A stretch of 64,000 nt of DNA from Rhodoferax sp. OV413 (GCA_945861785.1 CAMAWD010000012.1:1-64000), one strand, 5' to 3'; positions 19,206 through 29,051 are shown, counted from the stretch's first letter. Made by a program: numbers and translations. Notes: a model not told the origin generated them from the letters alone.

Positions 19206-20594
19206 ATGGCACACCTGGAGTCGGTCGCCGCGCTGCTTGCATCCCTGGGGGACGATGTCGTCGTCACTGGCACGGCGCTGGATGGCCGCAGGCTGAACGA
19301 CTGGAGCGGCGCACCCCACGCCACGCCGCGCGCGCTGCTGCGCCCGCGCAGCACGGCGCAATTGTCCGAGGCGCTGCGAATCTGCCATGCCCACGGACAG
19401 AGCGTGGTGCCGCAAGGCGGGCTCACCGGCCTGGCAGGCGGCGCCTGTTGCCGCGCCGAAGACGTGGCAATCAGCCTGGAGCGCATGCACGCCATCGAAG
19501 AGATCGACCCGGTCTCGGGCACCATCACCGTCCAGGCCGGTGCGGTTCTGCAGGCAGTGCAAGACGCGGCCGACAGGGCCGGTTTCCTGTTCGCGCTCGA
19601 CCTGGGGGCGCGTGGCAGCTGCACCATCGGCGGCAACCTCGCCACCAACGCGGGGGGCAACCGCGTCATCCGCTACGGGACCATGCGCGACCAGCTGCTG
19701 GGCATCGAAGCCGTATTGGCCGACGGCAGCGTGGTCAGCGGCTTGCACAAGATGGTCAAGAACAACACCGGCTACGACCTCAAGCACCTGCTCGCCGGCA
19801 GCGAAGGCACGCTGGGCATCATCACCCGGGCCGTGTTGCGTTTGCGGCCCAGGCCCAAGGCCGTGGCCACCGCCTGGTGTGGCCTGCCCAGCTTCGACGC
19901 CGTCACCACCCTGCTGCAACGCGCCCAGGCGCAACTCGGTGGCGGCGTGTCGGCCTTCGAGGTGATGTGGCCGAGTTACCTGAACTTCGTCATGGCCAAT
20001 GTGGCCGGGCTGCGGGCGCCGCTGTCCGGCCCGCACGCGTTTCACGTGCTGCTGGAAAACGCCGGCTCCGACGCCGAGCACCACCAGGCCGCGTTCGACG
20101 GCTTCCTGGAGCAGATGCTCACCGAAGGGGTGATCGACGATGCCGCGGTGGCACACTCGCAGGCCGACGCCCTGGCCCTGTGGGCGGTGCGTGATGCACC
20201 CGGCAACTTCCCCACCCTGATGCCCGGCCTGATCGGTTTCGACGTCAGTTTTGCGATCGCCGATATCGGGCGCGCCGCCGCTGAATGCGACACCCTGTTG
20301 CGCGAACGCTGGCCGGGTTGCACCGCGCTGGTCTACGGACACCTGGGTGACGGCAACCTGCACCTGATCGCGCACCTGCCCGGCGCCAGCGAACAACCCA
20401 CCCACGCAATCGAAACCGCCGTGTACGACCTGGTGCGGCGCTACGGCGGATCGGTGTCGGCCGAACACGGCATCGGCACGCACAAACGCGCGGTGCTGGG
20501 GCACTCGCGCAGCCCGGCTGAACTGGCCGCAATGCGGGCCATCAAGCAGGCGCTCGACCCCAAACACATCCTCAATCCAGGCAAGGTGCTGTAG
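19206..20594 (+). CDS. FAD-binding oxidase (GlcD/D-lactate dehydrogenase family)
   Basis: This 462-residue flavoenzyme would oxidise a 2-hydroxy acid to the 2-oxo acid. The FAD-binding segment is at about 60-200 (VPQGGLTGLAGGA, CTIGGNLATNAGGNRVIRYG). The C-terminal half has the family's GHLGDGNLHL and SAEHGIGTHKRAVL. It is co-transcribed with the aldolase and could supply the oxo acid that the aldolase uses. The substrate is unknown. Confidence 0.87.
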   Translation: MAHLESVAALLASLGDDVVVTGTALDGRRLNDWSGAPHATPRALLRPRSTAQLSEALRICHAHGQSVVPQGGLTGLAGGACCRAEDVAISLERMHAIEEIDPVSGTITVQAGAVLQAVQDAADRAGFLFALDLGARGSCTIGGNLATNAGGNRVIRYGTMRDQLLGIEAVLADGSVVSGLHKMVKNNTGYDLKHLLAGSEGTLGIITRAVLRLRPRPKAVATAWCGLPSFDAVTTLLQRAQAQLGGGVSAFEVMWPSYLNFVMANVAGLRAPLSGPHAFHVLLENAGSDAEHHQAAFDGFLEQMLTEGVIDDAAVAHSQADALALWAVRDAPGNFPTLMPGLIGFDVSFAIADIGRAAAECDTLLRERWPGCTALVYGHLGDGNLHLIAHLPGASEQPTHAIETAVYDLVRRYGGSVSAEHGIGTHKRAVLGHSRSPAELAAMRAIKQALDPKHILNPGKVL

Positions 20595-20662
20595 AGCGGC
20601 ACCCGCAGGCAAAACCCGCAGGCCGTTGGCAAAGTGGTGCGGCCCGGCCCGACAATCGGGCC

Positions 20663-21724
20663 ATGACCGACGCATCCCCCCCCCACCGCCGACGGGTCCG
20701 GTATGCCGGCACCCATCCGAAAACTTTCGCGGAGAAGTACAAGGAGCTCGACCCGGCAACCCACGCCGAGGCCATCGAGAAGGTGATGGCGCGCGGGCAG
20801 ACGCCCGCCGGCATGCACCGCCCGATCTGCGTGCAGGAGATCCTGGACATCCTCGCCCCGCAAGCTGGTGAAGTGGGCCTGGACGCCACACTGGGGTACG
20901 GCGGCCATTCCCGCGAGTTGCTGGCCCGTTTGTCCCCGGGCGGCAAGCTGTTTGCAACCGATGTCGATCCGGTGGAATTCGCCCGCACCGAAACACGCCT
21001 GCGCGCCCTGGGTTTTGACGCCTCGGTGCTGGTCCTGCACCGCATCAACTTTGCCGGCATTGCCACGCTGCTGCCCGAAGCCGGGGGCGGTTTCGACTTC
21101 ATCCTGGCCGACCTGGGCGTGTCGTCGATGCAGATCGACAACCCGGCGCGCGGTTTCAGCTTCAAGACCGACGGGCCGCTGGACCTGCGGCTCGACCCAA
21201 GCACCGGTCAATCGGCGTCCGAGCTGCTGCTGTCGGTCACGCGGGCCGCCCTGCGCGACCTGCTGGGCGACAACGCCGACGAGCCATTCGCCGTGCCGCT
21301 GGCCGCCGCGTTGCAGGGGCAGTACCTGGAGACCACCACCCAGCTCGCCGACCTGGTGCGCCAGACGCTGCAGACAGCCCTGCCCAAACGCATGCCCGAG
21401 GCGGAACGCCTGGTCGAAACCACCAAGTCGCTGCAACGCACGTTCCAGGCACTGCGCATCGCGGTCAACGACGAATTCGGCGTACTGGACCGGTTGCTCG
21501 ACATGTTGCCCGGCTGCCTGCGCCCGGGTGGGCGGGTGGCGATACTGAGTTTTCACTCCGGCGAAGACCGGCGCGTCAAGAAGGCTTTTCAGAGCGGGGA
21601 GCGCAGCGGCATCTATGCGCGGGTGGCGCCAGACGCGATCCGGGCCTCGTTCGACGAGCGCCGCGCCAACCCGCGTTCGACATCTGCCAAGCTGCGCTGG
21701 GCGGTGGCCGCCACAAGCTTGTAG
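20663..21724 (+). CDS. RsmH-family methyltransferase, stand-alone paralogue
   Basis: This 353-residue protein is clearly related to RsmH (MraW), which methylates N4 of cytidine 1402 of 16S rRNA. It has the SAM site DATLGYGGHSRELLARL, the signature DLGVSS and ARGFSF, DGPLDLRLD, and TFQALRIAVNDE. It differs from house-keeping RsmH in a longer N-terminus of about 50 residues, in SFHSGEDR where SFHSLEDR is usual, and in its place outside a cell-division cluster. It may be a second methyltransferase with another RNA target. Confidence 0.8.
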   Translation: MTDASPPHRRRVRYAGTHPKTFAEKYKELDPATHAEAIEKVMARGQTPAGMHRPICVQEILDILAPQAGEVGLDATLGYGGHSRELLARLSPGGKLFATDVDPVEFARTETRLRALGFDASVLVLHRINFAGIATLLPEAGGGFDFILADLGVSSMQIDNPARGFSFKTDGPLDLRLDPSTGQSASELLLSVTRAALRDLLGDNADEPFAVPLAAALQGQYLETTTQLADLVRQTLQTALPKRMPEAERLVETTKSLQRTFQALRIAVNDEFGVLDRLLDMLPGCLRPGGRVAILSFHSGEDRRVKKAFQSGERSGIYARVAPDAIRASFDERRANPRSTSAKLRWAVAATSL

Positions 21725-21759
21725 GATGCAGCGAGTCGACATTTCGGCCAAGGAATCCC

Positions 21760-22614
21760 ATGCACGCATCCACCACACCAACAGCAGCCGTTTCGCAGCG
21801 CCGCATCGTGCACCAGACACGCGGCCAGACGCACGGGCCGATCACGCGCCTGGTGAGCCCGTCCGATCTCGGCGAGTCGCTCAAGCCTTTCGTCTTCCTC
21901 GACCTGTTCGACACCGACCCGCAGGCATTCAGCGGGTTCGGCATGCACCCGCATTCCGGCATTGCCACCCTGACCCTGATCCAGCAGGGCAGCACGCGTT
22001 ATGAGGACTCCACCGGCAAACACGGTGTATTGCCCGAACACGGCGTCGAATGGACGCAGGCCGGCGGTGGCGTCTGGCACACCGGTGGCCCGATTGCGGG
22101 ACCAAGGGTGCGCGGCTTCCAGCTCTGGGTGGCTTTGCCGCCCGCCCTGGAGAATGCGCCGGCTTTCAGCCAGTACCTTGCCCCGCACGATATCGCCAGC
22201 TGCGGGCCGGCGCGGGTGGTGCTCGGTGCGTATGGCGGTGTGGACAGCCCGATCGCACCCACCTCACCGATGAACTACCTGGCTGTGGTCCTTCGCGATG
22301 GCGAGACCTGGCGTTACGACCCACCACAAGGCCATTCGGTCGCTTGGGTGGCCGTGAGCGGCGGGCAGCTGCAAAGCTCGGCGCTCCTGGCTGCCGGCGA
22401 TCTGGCGGTGTACGACACATCCACCCAGGCCATCGACTTTCGCGCCATCGGCGACGCCGAATTCGTGCTTGGCTCGGCGGTGCCGCATCCCCACCCCCTG
22501 GTGCTGGGTTCGTATTCGGTGCACACCAGCCGTGAGGCGCTGCGCAGGGGTGAGGAAGGCATCCGCCGCGAGGGTGCGCGGATGCGTGCCGCCAAGGCGG
22601 TTGACGTTGCCTGA
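21760..22614 (+). CDS. Pirin family protein
   Basis: This 284-residue bicupin has the pirin signature HPHSGIATLT with the metal-binding histidines and EWTQAGGGVWHT in the first barrel. Pirins bind iron, and some have quercetinase or redox-sensing activity. The role here is not shown by context. An AAGGAA ribosome-binding site precedes the ATG. The gene starts 35 bases after the RsmH paralogue. Confidence 0.88.
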   Translation: MHASTTPTAAVSQRRIVHQTRGQTHGPITRLVSPSDLGESLKPFVFLDLFDTDPQAFSGFGMHPHSGIATLTLIQQGSTRYEDSTGKHGVLPEHGVEWTQAGGGVWHTGGPIAGPRVRGFQLWVALPPALENAPAFSQYLAPHDIASCGPARVVLGAYGGVDSPIAPTSPMNYLAVVLRDGETWRYDPPQGHSVAWVAVSGGQLQSSALLAAGDLAVYDTSTQAIDFRAIGDAEFVLGSAVPHPHPLVLGSYSVHTSREALRRGEEGIRREGARMRAAKAVDVA

Positions 22615-22697
22615 GACACCTGCTGTGCAGCACGTCGCGCCATCAAGATCCGCTCCATCCAGGCGTTCCTGATCCGCAGTGGCCTTTTCGGCGCGGG

Positions 22698-22731
22698 ACA
22701 TTCGCGCAGCCACTCGCCCCGGCCTCGCCGG
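22698..22731. repeat. Third copy of the REP-like repeat
   Basis: This 34-base copy matches the right arm at 89-122, sharing ACATTCGCGCA and the following GC-rich half. It lies in the 138-base gap between the convergent pirin and enolase-superfamily genes, a usual position for REP elements. Confidence 0.55.
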
Positions 22732-22752
22732 CTCGCCCACACCGGGCCCGGT

Positions 22753-23847
22753 TCACCCAGTGCGATTCGCCTCGATGTAGCGCCAGTCCGGCTCGGCGCC
22801 CAAGCCTGCTTGCGCGGGCACATGCACCAGACCATCGGCGCCGACGCGCAGATACGATGTCAGCCCGTACTGGTAGGGTGCTTCGGGGAACAGCACCTCG
22901 ATCATGTCGACGTTGGTCGCGCCACACAAAACCTGCAAATTGGCCAGGTTCATCAGCGCACTGGCGCCGTGGTGCGAGGCGACATCGACGCCGCGCGACG
23001 CGCACAGTGCGATGGTCTTGAGGCAGCCGGTGATACCGCCTTTCCAGTAGACATCACACAGCACCGCGGCATAGGCATTTGCGTCAAGCGCATTCACCAT
23101 CGCGTGGTGCAGGCCCGGCAGGGTCTCGCCGCCAATGACCGGGATCTGCAAGGCCTTGCGCAAGCGCGCATAACCGGCCCAGTCCTGCTGGGGCAGTGGC
23201 TCCTCGTACCAGTGGTAACCCAGGTCCTGCAAAACCTCGCCGACGCACAACGCATCCGCCTGCGCATAACGCTTGGCGGCGTCCAGCATCAGACGTATGC
23301 CAGGGCCGGCCGCCGCCCGCAAGGCCCTGGCCAAGACCATGTCGCGCTGCGGGTCGTAGAACGGATGCACCTTGTAGGCCTTGAAACCCTGCGCCAGTGC
23401 GCAGCGCAGGTCTGCCACATACCCGTCAATGTCATCGAAATGGGTTGAACTCGCATAGGCCTGCATGGAGGTTCGCCGCCCACCGCAGAGTTGCGACACA
23501 GCCACGCCCTGCAGTTTGCCGGCGAGGTCCCAGATCGCCACATCCAGGGCGCTGATCGCGAACACGCTGACGTAACCCGCCGGCTCCATGGCCGCCATGC
23601 GCTCCCAGATCGGCACCGGGGCCAGCGGGTCGCAGCCCAGCACAAGGGGTTGCAGCGTGATGTCGATCTGGTTGCCAATCACACGGGCCGACTGCCCGCC
23701 ATGGGCGCGCGCAAGAGAATACCCTTGGGTGCCATCGTCTGCCTCCACCACCGTGAGCAGCAGTTCCAGCTGACCGGGAAACGTCCTGGCGTGGATGGGG
23801 ATCATGGGCTGCGAAAAACACAGCGTGCGGACGGCCCTTATCTGCAT
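22753..23847 (-). CDS. Enolase-superfamily dehydratase or racemase (mandelate racemase subgroup)
   Basis: This 364-residue protein has the capping domain and barrel of the superfamily. Visible barrel elements are FKAYKVHPF with the catalytic lysine, the metal ligands Asp in LMLDAAKRY, Glu in YHWYEEPLPQ and Glu in VIGGETLPG, and a late Asp and His (CDVYWKGG, VASHHGAS) that fit the His-Asp dyad. The substrate is probably a hydroxy or sugar acid. The ATG is preferred to a TTG nine bases upstream. It lies beside a Bug binding-protein gene on the same strand. Confidence 0.85.
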   Translation of the reverse strand: MQIRAVRTLCFSQPMIPIHARTFPGQLELLLTVVEADDGTQGYSLARAHGGQSARVIGNQIDITLQPLVLGCDPLAPVPIWERMAAMEPAGYVSVFAISALDVAIWDLAGKLQGVAVSQLCGGRRTSMQAYASSTHFDDIDGYVADLRCALAQGFKAYKVHPFYDPQRDMVLARALRAAAGPGIRLMLDAAKRYAQADALCVGEVLQDLGYHWYEEPLPQQDWAGYARLRKALQIPVIGGETLPGLHHAMVNALDANAYAAVLCDVYWKGGITGCLKTIALCASRGVDVASHHGASALMNLANLQVLCGATNVDMIEVLFPEAPYQYGLTSYLRVGADGLVHVPAQAGLGAEPDWRYIEANRTG

Positions 23848-23886
23848 GGCGTGCAACCTGGACGATTCAGTCGGTGCGCCGGCCGG

Positions 23887-24879
23887 TCAATCGGCCTTGA
23901 CGCCCAGCTTGACCGCCAGGTCGGTCCACAATTTGAGGTCCTGCGCAATCACCTCCGCGAATTCGGCCGGCGTGCTGCCAACGACGTCCTGGCTCGCGCC
24001 GATCAGGGATTGGCGCACGGCAGGGTCTGCCAACACCTTGACCAGTTCGGCGTGGAGCCGCTCGATCACCGCCGCTGGTGTGCCGGCCGGCGCCAGCAGC
24101 CCGTACCAGGCGTCAAGCACGAACCCTGGGCGCATCGCCTCCTGCATGGTCGGCACCTCCGGGAAGATCCCGCTGCGCCGGGCCCCGGTCACAGCCAGCG
24201 CCTTGAGTTTTCCGGCCTTGACCTGGGGCTGTGCAATCTGGAGCGCCGGGAAGGCCAACTGGGTCTGGCCGGTCATCACGGAGGTGACCTGTTCGGCCGC
24301 GCTCTTGTAGGGAATATGCACGATGTTCAGGTTGCCGCCGTTGGACTTGAGCAGTTCACCCGAATAGTGGCCGATGCCTCCGTTGCCGCCCGACGCATAA
24401 CTCAGGCCCCCCGGTTTCGCCTTGGCCATCGCGATCAGATCCTGCACCGTATTGGCAGGTGAGTCGGGCGGAACAACCAGCATGGCCGACACCCGCGATA
24501 CCAGGGAGATTGGCGCGAAATCCTTCACCGCGTCGTACTTCACTGCACTGATGCCGGGGTTGCCAACCAGCTGCGTGGCGTTGAACAACAGGGTGTAACC
24601 ATCCTTGGGCGCGCGCGCCACGAATTCGGTGCCGATGTTGCCCCCCGCTCCGCCGCGGTTGTCGATCACGATCGGTTGCCCCAGCCCGGTGGCCATGCGC
24701 GCGATGACGGCGCGCGCCACGCCATCCACACCGGAACCCGCGGGGAAAGGCACCACCACCTTGATTGGCCCGGTGGGATAGGACTGGGCATGGGCTGCCG
24801 GCATGGCAGCCGCGAACGTGATCATGGTCGTGATCGCGACGAAGCTGCGGCACAGTGAACGAAGCGGGCTGGGTGTCAT
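23887..24879 (-). CDS. Bug/TctC-type tripartite tricarboxylate transporter binding protein
   Basis: This 330-residue periplasmic protein has a signal peptide (to about AHAQ) and the family segment PIKVVVPFPAGSGVDGVAR, followed by DNRGGAGGNIGTEFVA. No TctA or TctB membrane gene is near, as is common for Bug proteins in Burkholderiales. It is 39 bases upstream of the enolase-superfamily gene and may bring in its substrate. A broken IclR gene lies divergently upstream. Confidence 0.9.
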   Translation of the reverse strand: MTPSPLRSLCRSFVAITTMITFAAAMPAAHAQSYPTGPIKVVVPFPAGSGVDGVARAVIARMATGLGQPIVIDNRGGAGGNIGTEFVARAPKDGYTLLFNATQLVGNPGISAVKYDAVKDFAPISLVSRVSAMLVVPPDSPANTVQDLIAMAKAKPGGLSYASGGNGGIGHYSGELLKSNGGNLNIVHIPYKSAAEQVTSVMTGQTQLAFPALQIAQPQVKAGKLKALAVTGARRSGIFPEVPTMQEAMRPGFVLDAWYGLLAPAGTPAAVIERLHAELVKVLADPAVRQSLIGASQDVVGSTPAEFAEVIAQDLKLWTDLAVKLGVKAD

Positions 24880-24990
24880 GGCGGTCTCGTCATTGGAATG
24901 GGGGGATAGGGGTATTGGCCGGTGCCATCGTACCGACTGGGTTTCAATTAAGGTGCCGGGTTGAAACCATTCTTTCATGAAATGCAATTT

Positions 24991-25190
24991 ATGCCCGTGA
25001 AATCCGGCGCCCCCCCAACGTCACCCGGTCCCTGCGCAGGGCGGTGGTGTTGCTCCGTTTGTTGTCGACCCACACCCAGATCGGCTGGCGGCTGAGTGAT
25101 CTGGCCAACCAGGCACAGCGCGATCCCGCTACGGTGCATCGCCTGTTGACCAGCATGGGCAACAAGCGACCTGCAACCGAACAGCTTTGG
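24991..25190 (+). pseudogene. IclR-family regulator remnant, frameshifted and truncated
   Basis: The frame from ATG 24991 reads MPVKSGAPP. After a run of seven C at 25010-25016 the neighbouring frame continues NVTRSLRRAVVLLRLLSTH, then WRLSDLANQAQRDPATVHRL. That is a typical IclR helix-turn-helix. Similarity stops near 25180, just before the end of the convergent iorB gene at 25195. The effector domain is missing entirely. It probably once regulated the divergent Bug and enolase genes. Confidence 0.65.
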
Positions 25191-25194
25191 TGCG

Positions 25195-26766
25195 CTACGC
25201 CGCCAGCCCCAACAACTGCCAGCGCTGCGCCAGCTGTTGCCCCTGGGGATCGGCCAGCGCGGCGGCCTGCAGCGCCGCAAGATCCGCCGCCGCATCGGGC
25301 CTGCCCTGCAGCAGGGTCGCCGCACGCAACAGCTTGTCGAACTTGGCCTCGCCACGGGCATGGGTGTCGCTGTATCCCTTGACGAGGCGGCGGCAGCGGA
25401 TCAGCTCCAGGGCCAGGGCGTAGTCGGATCCCATCAGGTTCTTGACGGTGTCGAGCCAGCGCGCGATGTGCGCCATCTCGACAGCATGGCGCTGGCTGCG
25501 CCGGCGCCAGCGGCGCAGCGACGCCAGGCCTTGCAGCAGCAACTGACCGCGCACCGTGTGCGGTCGAAGCCGCTGGCCGTTGCCGACGCGCCTGGCCAGC
25601 ATGGCGCGCAGCGGCGGCGTGGCGTCGATCCAGTCGGCCAGGCCCTTGGGCATCAGGCCGTAAATCTCCTCCATGCGCGGGTGGAAGAACTCCACCGTGC
25701 CCACCACCTCGTCGGCGCCGGCGCCCACCTCCTCGCGCACGCGTTGCGAACGCCCGGCGCGGGTCTTGAGGTCGGCCACGCGGACCACGTCGTCGTAGGC
25801 CATGGCCACGGCGATCCAGCGGGCGGCCTCCACCGTGGCAGCGTGGCCGTGCGCGGCGCCGCCACAACGCAGCGCCAGGCCGTGCAGGTCGGCCACGCGG
25901 TCGAGGTACTCGGTGCCGTAGGCGATGTCCTGGTACTCCAGCACCCGCTGCAGGCCGGCGCCCAGCATGGCATGCGCTTGTGCCGGAAACTCGCGCTCGA
26001 TGCGCTCGCGCAAGGGCTCCACCTGCGGGCTGGCAGCGCGCGCCGGCAACGGCCGGGGCGCAGTGGCCATGGGGTCGGCGGGCGCGTCGCGCTGCACCGG
26101 GCTGCGCACGGCGTTCAGTCCGGCACGCCAGGCGCGCAGGCTGGCGTCCACCCCTACACCGGCGCGTTTCACGGTGGCCTCGAAGGCGGCATCGTCGAAG
26201 GGCAGCTCCCCGCACCCGGCCAGTGCGCCGAACAAAGAGGCCGACAGGACACTGCCGTTCTTCTTGGCAATTGCCTGCATGTCGTCGTGCAGGAATCGCC
26301 GCGCGTGCTGGTGGCCGGCTTCCAGCACTGCAGTGGTGTCGGCAATGCCGTTGCCCGGCACCACTTTTTCCAGCGTGGCGTAGTCGCGGTGCGACGAGGT
26401 GATCAGCGTCGTGCGATCGGGCGTGACCAGCCCGCGCTGCATGGCCCGCCCGGCCTCCATCAGTTCGGACGCGATGACGATGTCGACCTCGCCCGGCACC
26501 GCCATCTGGGCCAGCACCGGCGCGCCGCCGTGGTCCGCAACGTGTTTGTGCGCCAGCAGTTCGATGTAGTAGATGGTGGCACCGGTGCGTTGCGCCACGC
26601 CGGCCACCGAGGTGGCCTGCGCCAGGTAGCCGTTGTGCTGCGCCAGGTCGACGATCCAGTCCACCAGCACCCCCCCACCCTGCCCGCCCATGGCCAGGAT
26701 GGCGATGGTGATCGGGCGATTCGGGTCGGCTCCCAGTACCCGCGTCGCCGTGGCATCTGCGCTCAT
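25195..26766 (-). CDS. iorB: Indolepyruvate:ferredoxin oxidoreductase beta subunit, long form
   Basis: This 523-residue protein has an N-terminal 2-oxoacid:acceptor oxidoreductase gamma-type domain (ITIAILAMGGQGGGVLVDWI, about residues 15-210). A second region, YDDVVRVADLKTRAGRSQRV with FFHPRMEEIYGLMP, looks like the DUF6537 extension of proteobacterial long beta subunits. With IorA it would convert aryl pyruvates to aryl-acetyl-CoA and reduce ferredoxin. Its ATG overlaps the iorA stop in ATGA, so the two are coupled. Confidence 0.85.
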   Translation of the reverse strand: MSADATATRVLGADPNRPITIAILAMGGQGGGVLVDWIVDLAQHNGYLAQATSVAGVAQRTGATIYYIELLAHKHVADHGGAPVLAQMAVPGEVDIVIASELMEAGRAMQRGLVTPDRTTLITSSHRDYATLEKVVPGNGIADTTAVLEAGHQHARRFLHDDMQAIAKKNGSVLSASLFGALAGCGELPFDDAAFEATVKRAGVGVDASLRAWRAGLNAVRSPVQRDAPADPMATAPRPLPARAASPQVEPLRERIEREFPAQAHAMLGAGLQRVLEYQDIAYGTEYLDRVADLHGLALRCGGAAHGHAATVEAARWIAVAMAYDDVVRVADLKTRAGRSQRVREEVGAGADEVVGTVEFFHPRMEEIYGLMPKGLADWIDATPPLRAMLARRVGNGQRLRPHTVRGQLLLQGLASLRRWRRRSQRHAVEMAHIARWLDTVKNLMGSDYALALELIRCRRLVKGYSDTHARGEAKFDKLLRAATLLQGRPDAAADLAALQAAALADPQGQQLAQRWQLLGLAA

Positions 26767-29036
26767 TGCGCCTCCACGTACAACGCGCGGCGGGCCAAGG
26801 CACGTTGCTGGCGCGCCTGGAACCAGCCCACCACCTTGCGGCGCCAGCCGTCCAGCCGCTTCTCCCAGGCGCTGGCGTTGCGCACCCATTCGACGCGGTA
26901 GAACGAGGGGCACAACACGGCCGCGTCGGCAACTTCGCCGCAATGCCCGCAGGCCACACAGCCATCGTCCACCTGCGCCACCGGGTCGGGCTTGAGCGGG
27001 TCGCCGCTGTTCTTGAGCGTGAGCGAGGGGCAGCCCGACAGGCGCATGCAGGCGTGGTCGCCACTGCACACGGCGGCGTCCACACCGAACTTCTCCTTGA
27101 CCACACGCTCGCCGCGCTGGACTGCGTCGGCGATCTGCGGCTTCACGCGGCGCTGCTTGTTGAGCATGCATTCGCTTTGCGCGATCACCACCTTGGGGCC
27201 CTTGAAGTCGGTGGTCAGCGCCTCGTGCAGTGTGGCCTGCATGGTGTTGACATCGTAGGTATGGCCCACAGTGCGCACCCACTGCACACCCACGCCGCGC
27301 ACGGCAGCCTCGATCGGGTGTTGGGTGCTGCGGTTGGCGTTGTCCCCGCGGGAAGACAGCAAGTCCTGCCCGCCGGTGGCGGCCGAGTAGTTGTTATCCA
27401 CGATCACGATCACGCCGTCGGCCTTGTTGAACACCGCATTGCCGATGCCGCTGGCCAGCCCGTTGTGCCAGAAGCCGCCATCTCCCATCATCGCGATAGA
27501 GCGCTTTCCCGCGGCCACGTTGAGCGCCGACGCACTGGACGCGCCCAGGCCATACCCCATGGTGGACGCGCCGAGGTGGAATGGCGGCATGGCGGCAAAC
27601 AGGTGGCAACCGATGTCGCCCGAGATGTGGTGCATGCCGAGCTGCTCCTGCACCAGGGTCATGGCGGAGAAGATCGGCCGCTCGGGGCAACCGATGCAAA
27701 AACCCGGCGGCCGGGCCGGCACCACGGCAGCCAGTTCGGGCGCGGCAAGTCGCATCGGCGCAGCGGCCGCAGCGGCGGCGGCTGGTGATGTCACCGCCAG
27801 CCGCGCGGCTTGCGGCGCGCGTGCCACGGCCAGCGCGGCGTTGGCGGCCACGGCTGCGGCGTCCTTGCGCATCGGCATGCCGAGCGGCACTGCCTTGGCC
27901 AGCGCGGCAGGTCGGTATTTTTCGAGAAAAACCGCCAGCCCGCGTTTGAGTTCGGCCACGGTGTACTCCCCGGCCCGGGCCAGCATGTCCTTGCCGTGGA
28001 CGACTGTGCGAATACCGGCGCGGCCCAGCACCGCGTGGATGGCCTGCTCGTGGTAATCGGGCTGGCCTTCCTCGACCACCAGCACCGCCTTCTTGCCGGC
28101 GCAAAAACGCTGCAGCTCGGAGTCGATCACCGGGTAGGCCACGTTCATCACGTACAGCGGGATGCGTGACTTGCCGTACAGGTCGGCCATGTCGTGGCCC
28201 ATCAGCGCGCGTTGCACGTTGTTGTACAGGCCACCGAGCATGACGATGCCCAGCTCGGCAATGTCGCCATCAAAGAATTCGTTGAGCCCGCGCTCCTCGA
28301 TGAAACGCACCGCCGCCGGCCAGCGGTCGATGATCTTCTCGTGTTCGTGCAGGTAACTCGCGGGCGGCAGCACGATGCGGCTGGTGTCGCGCAGCGGCGA
28401 TTCGAGCGCCTCGCGCAGGGTGTAGGGCGGGGGCAGGTTGGGCCGGGTCACGAAGCTGCCATGCAGGTGGCAGGAACGCACCCGCAGCTCCAGCATCACC
28501 GGCGTGCGGCTCGCCTCGGAAAGCGCGAAACCGTCATGCACCGCCTGCACGATGGCGGGCAGGTTGGGGCGCGGGTCGAGCAGCCAGATCTGCGACTTCA
28601 TGGCGAACGCATGGCTGCGCTCCTGCATGATGGACGAACCCTCGCCGTAGTCCTCGCCGATGATGACCAGCGCCCCGCCGGTCACCCCGCCCGAAGCCAG
28701 GTTGGCCAGTGCGTCGGATGCCACGTTGGTGCCCACGGTGGACTTCCAGGTGACAGCGCCGCGGATCGGGTACATCACCGATGCGGACAGCGTGGCGGCA
28801 GCCGTTGCCTCGCTGGCACTCGCCTCGAAATGCACCCCCAGCTCCTTCAATATGGGCTGGGCGTCGGCCAGCACGTCCATCAGGTGCGAGATCGGCGAGC
28901 CCTGGTAACCCGCCACATAACCCACCCCGCATTCGAGCAGGGCCTTGGTGACGGCCAGGATGCCCTCGCCGTGGAACACCGTGCCGGGCTCGGCGCGGAG
29001 TTGCTGGACCTCCGCGGCAAATGAACGTTCAGCCAT
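26763..29036 (-). CDS. iorA: Indolepyruvate:ferredoxin oxidoreductase alpha subunit
   Basis: This 757-residue subunit carries the pyrimidine domain (VAGYQGSPISHLMDV near residue 40), the TPP-binding domain (MMGDGGFWHNG and IVIVDNNYSAATGG, near residue 500) and one C-terminal iron-sulfur motif with cysteines 693, 696, 699 and 709. Many homologues have two ferredoxin-type clusters, so one may be lost or reshaped here. Together with IorB it acts in degradation of aromatic amino acids or related aryl pyruvates. Confidence 0.88.
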   Translation of the reverse strand: MAERSFAAEVQQLRAEPGTVFHGEGILAVTKALLECGVGYVAGYQGSPISHLMDVLADAQPILKELGVHFEASASEATAAATLSASVMYPIRGAVTWKSTVGTNVASDALANLASGGVTGGALVIIGEDYGEGSSIMQERSHAFAMKSQIWLLDPRPNLPAIVQAVHDGFALSEASRTPVMLELRVRSCHLHGSFVTRPNLPPPYTLREALESPLRDTSRIVLPPASYLHEHEKIIDRWPAAVRFIEERGLNEFFDGDIAELGIVMLGGLYNNVQRALMGHDMADLYGKSRIPLYVMNVAYPVIDSELQRFCAGKKAVLVVEEGQPDYHEQAIHAVLGRAGIRTVVHGKDMLARAGEYTVAELKRGLAVFLEKYRPAALAKAVPLGMPMRKDAAAVAANAALAVARAPQAARLAVTSPAAAAAAAAPMRLAAPELAAVVPARPPGFCIGCPERPIFSAMTLVQEQLGMHHISGDIGCHLFAAMPPFHLGASTMGYGLGASSASALNVAAGKRSIAMMGDGGFWHNGLASGIGNAVFNKADGVIVIVDNNYSAATGGQDLLSSRGDNANRSTQHPIEAAVRGVGVQWVRTVGHTYDVNTMQATLHEALTTDFKGPKVVIAQSECMLNKQRRVKPQIADAVQRGERVVKEKFGVDAAVCSGDHACMRLSGCPSLTLKNSGDPLKPDPVAQVDDGCVACGHCGEVADAAVLCPSFYRVEWVRNASAWEKRLDGWRRKVVGWFQARQQRALARRALYVEAQ

Positions 29037-29051
29037 CGGGTCGGAGCCGGT

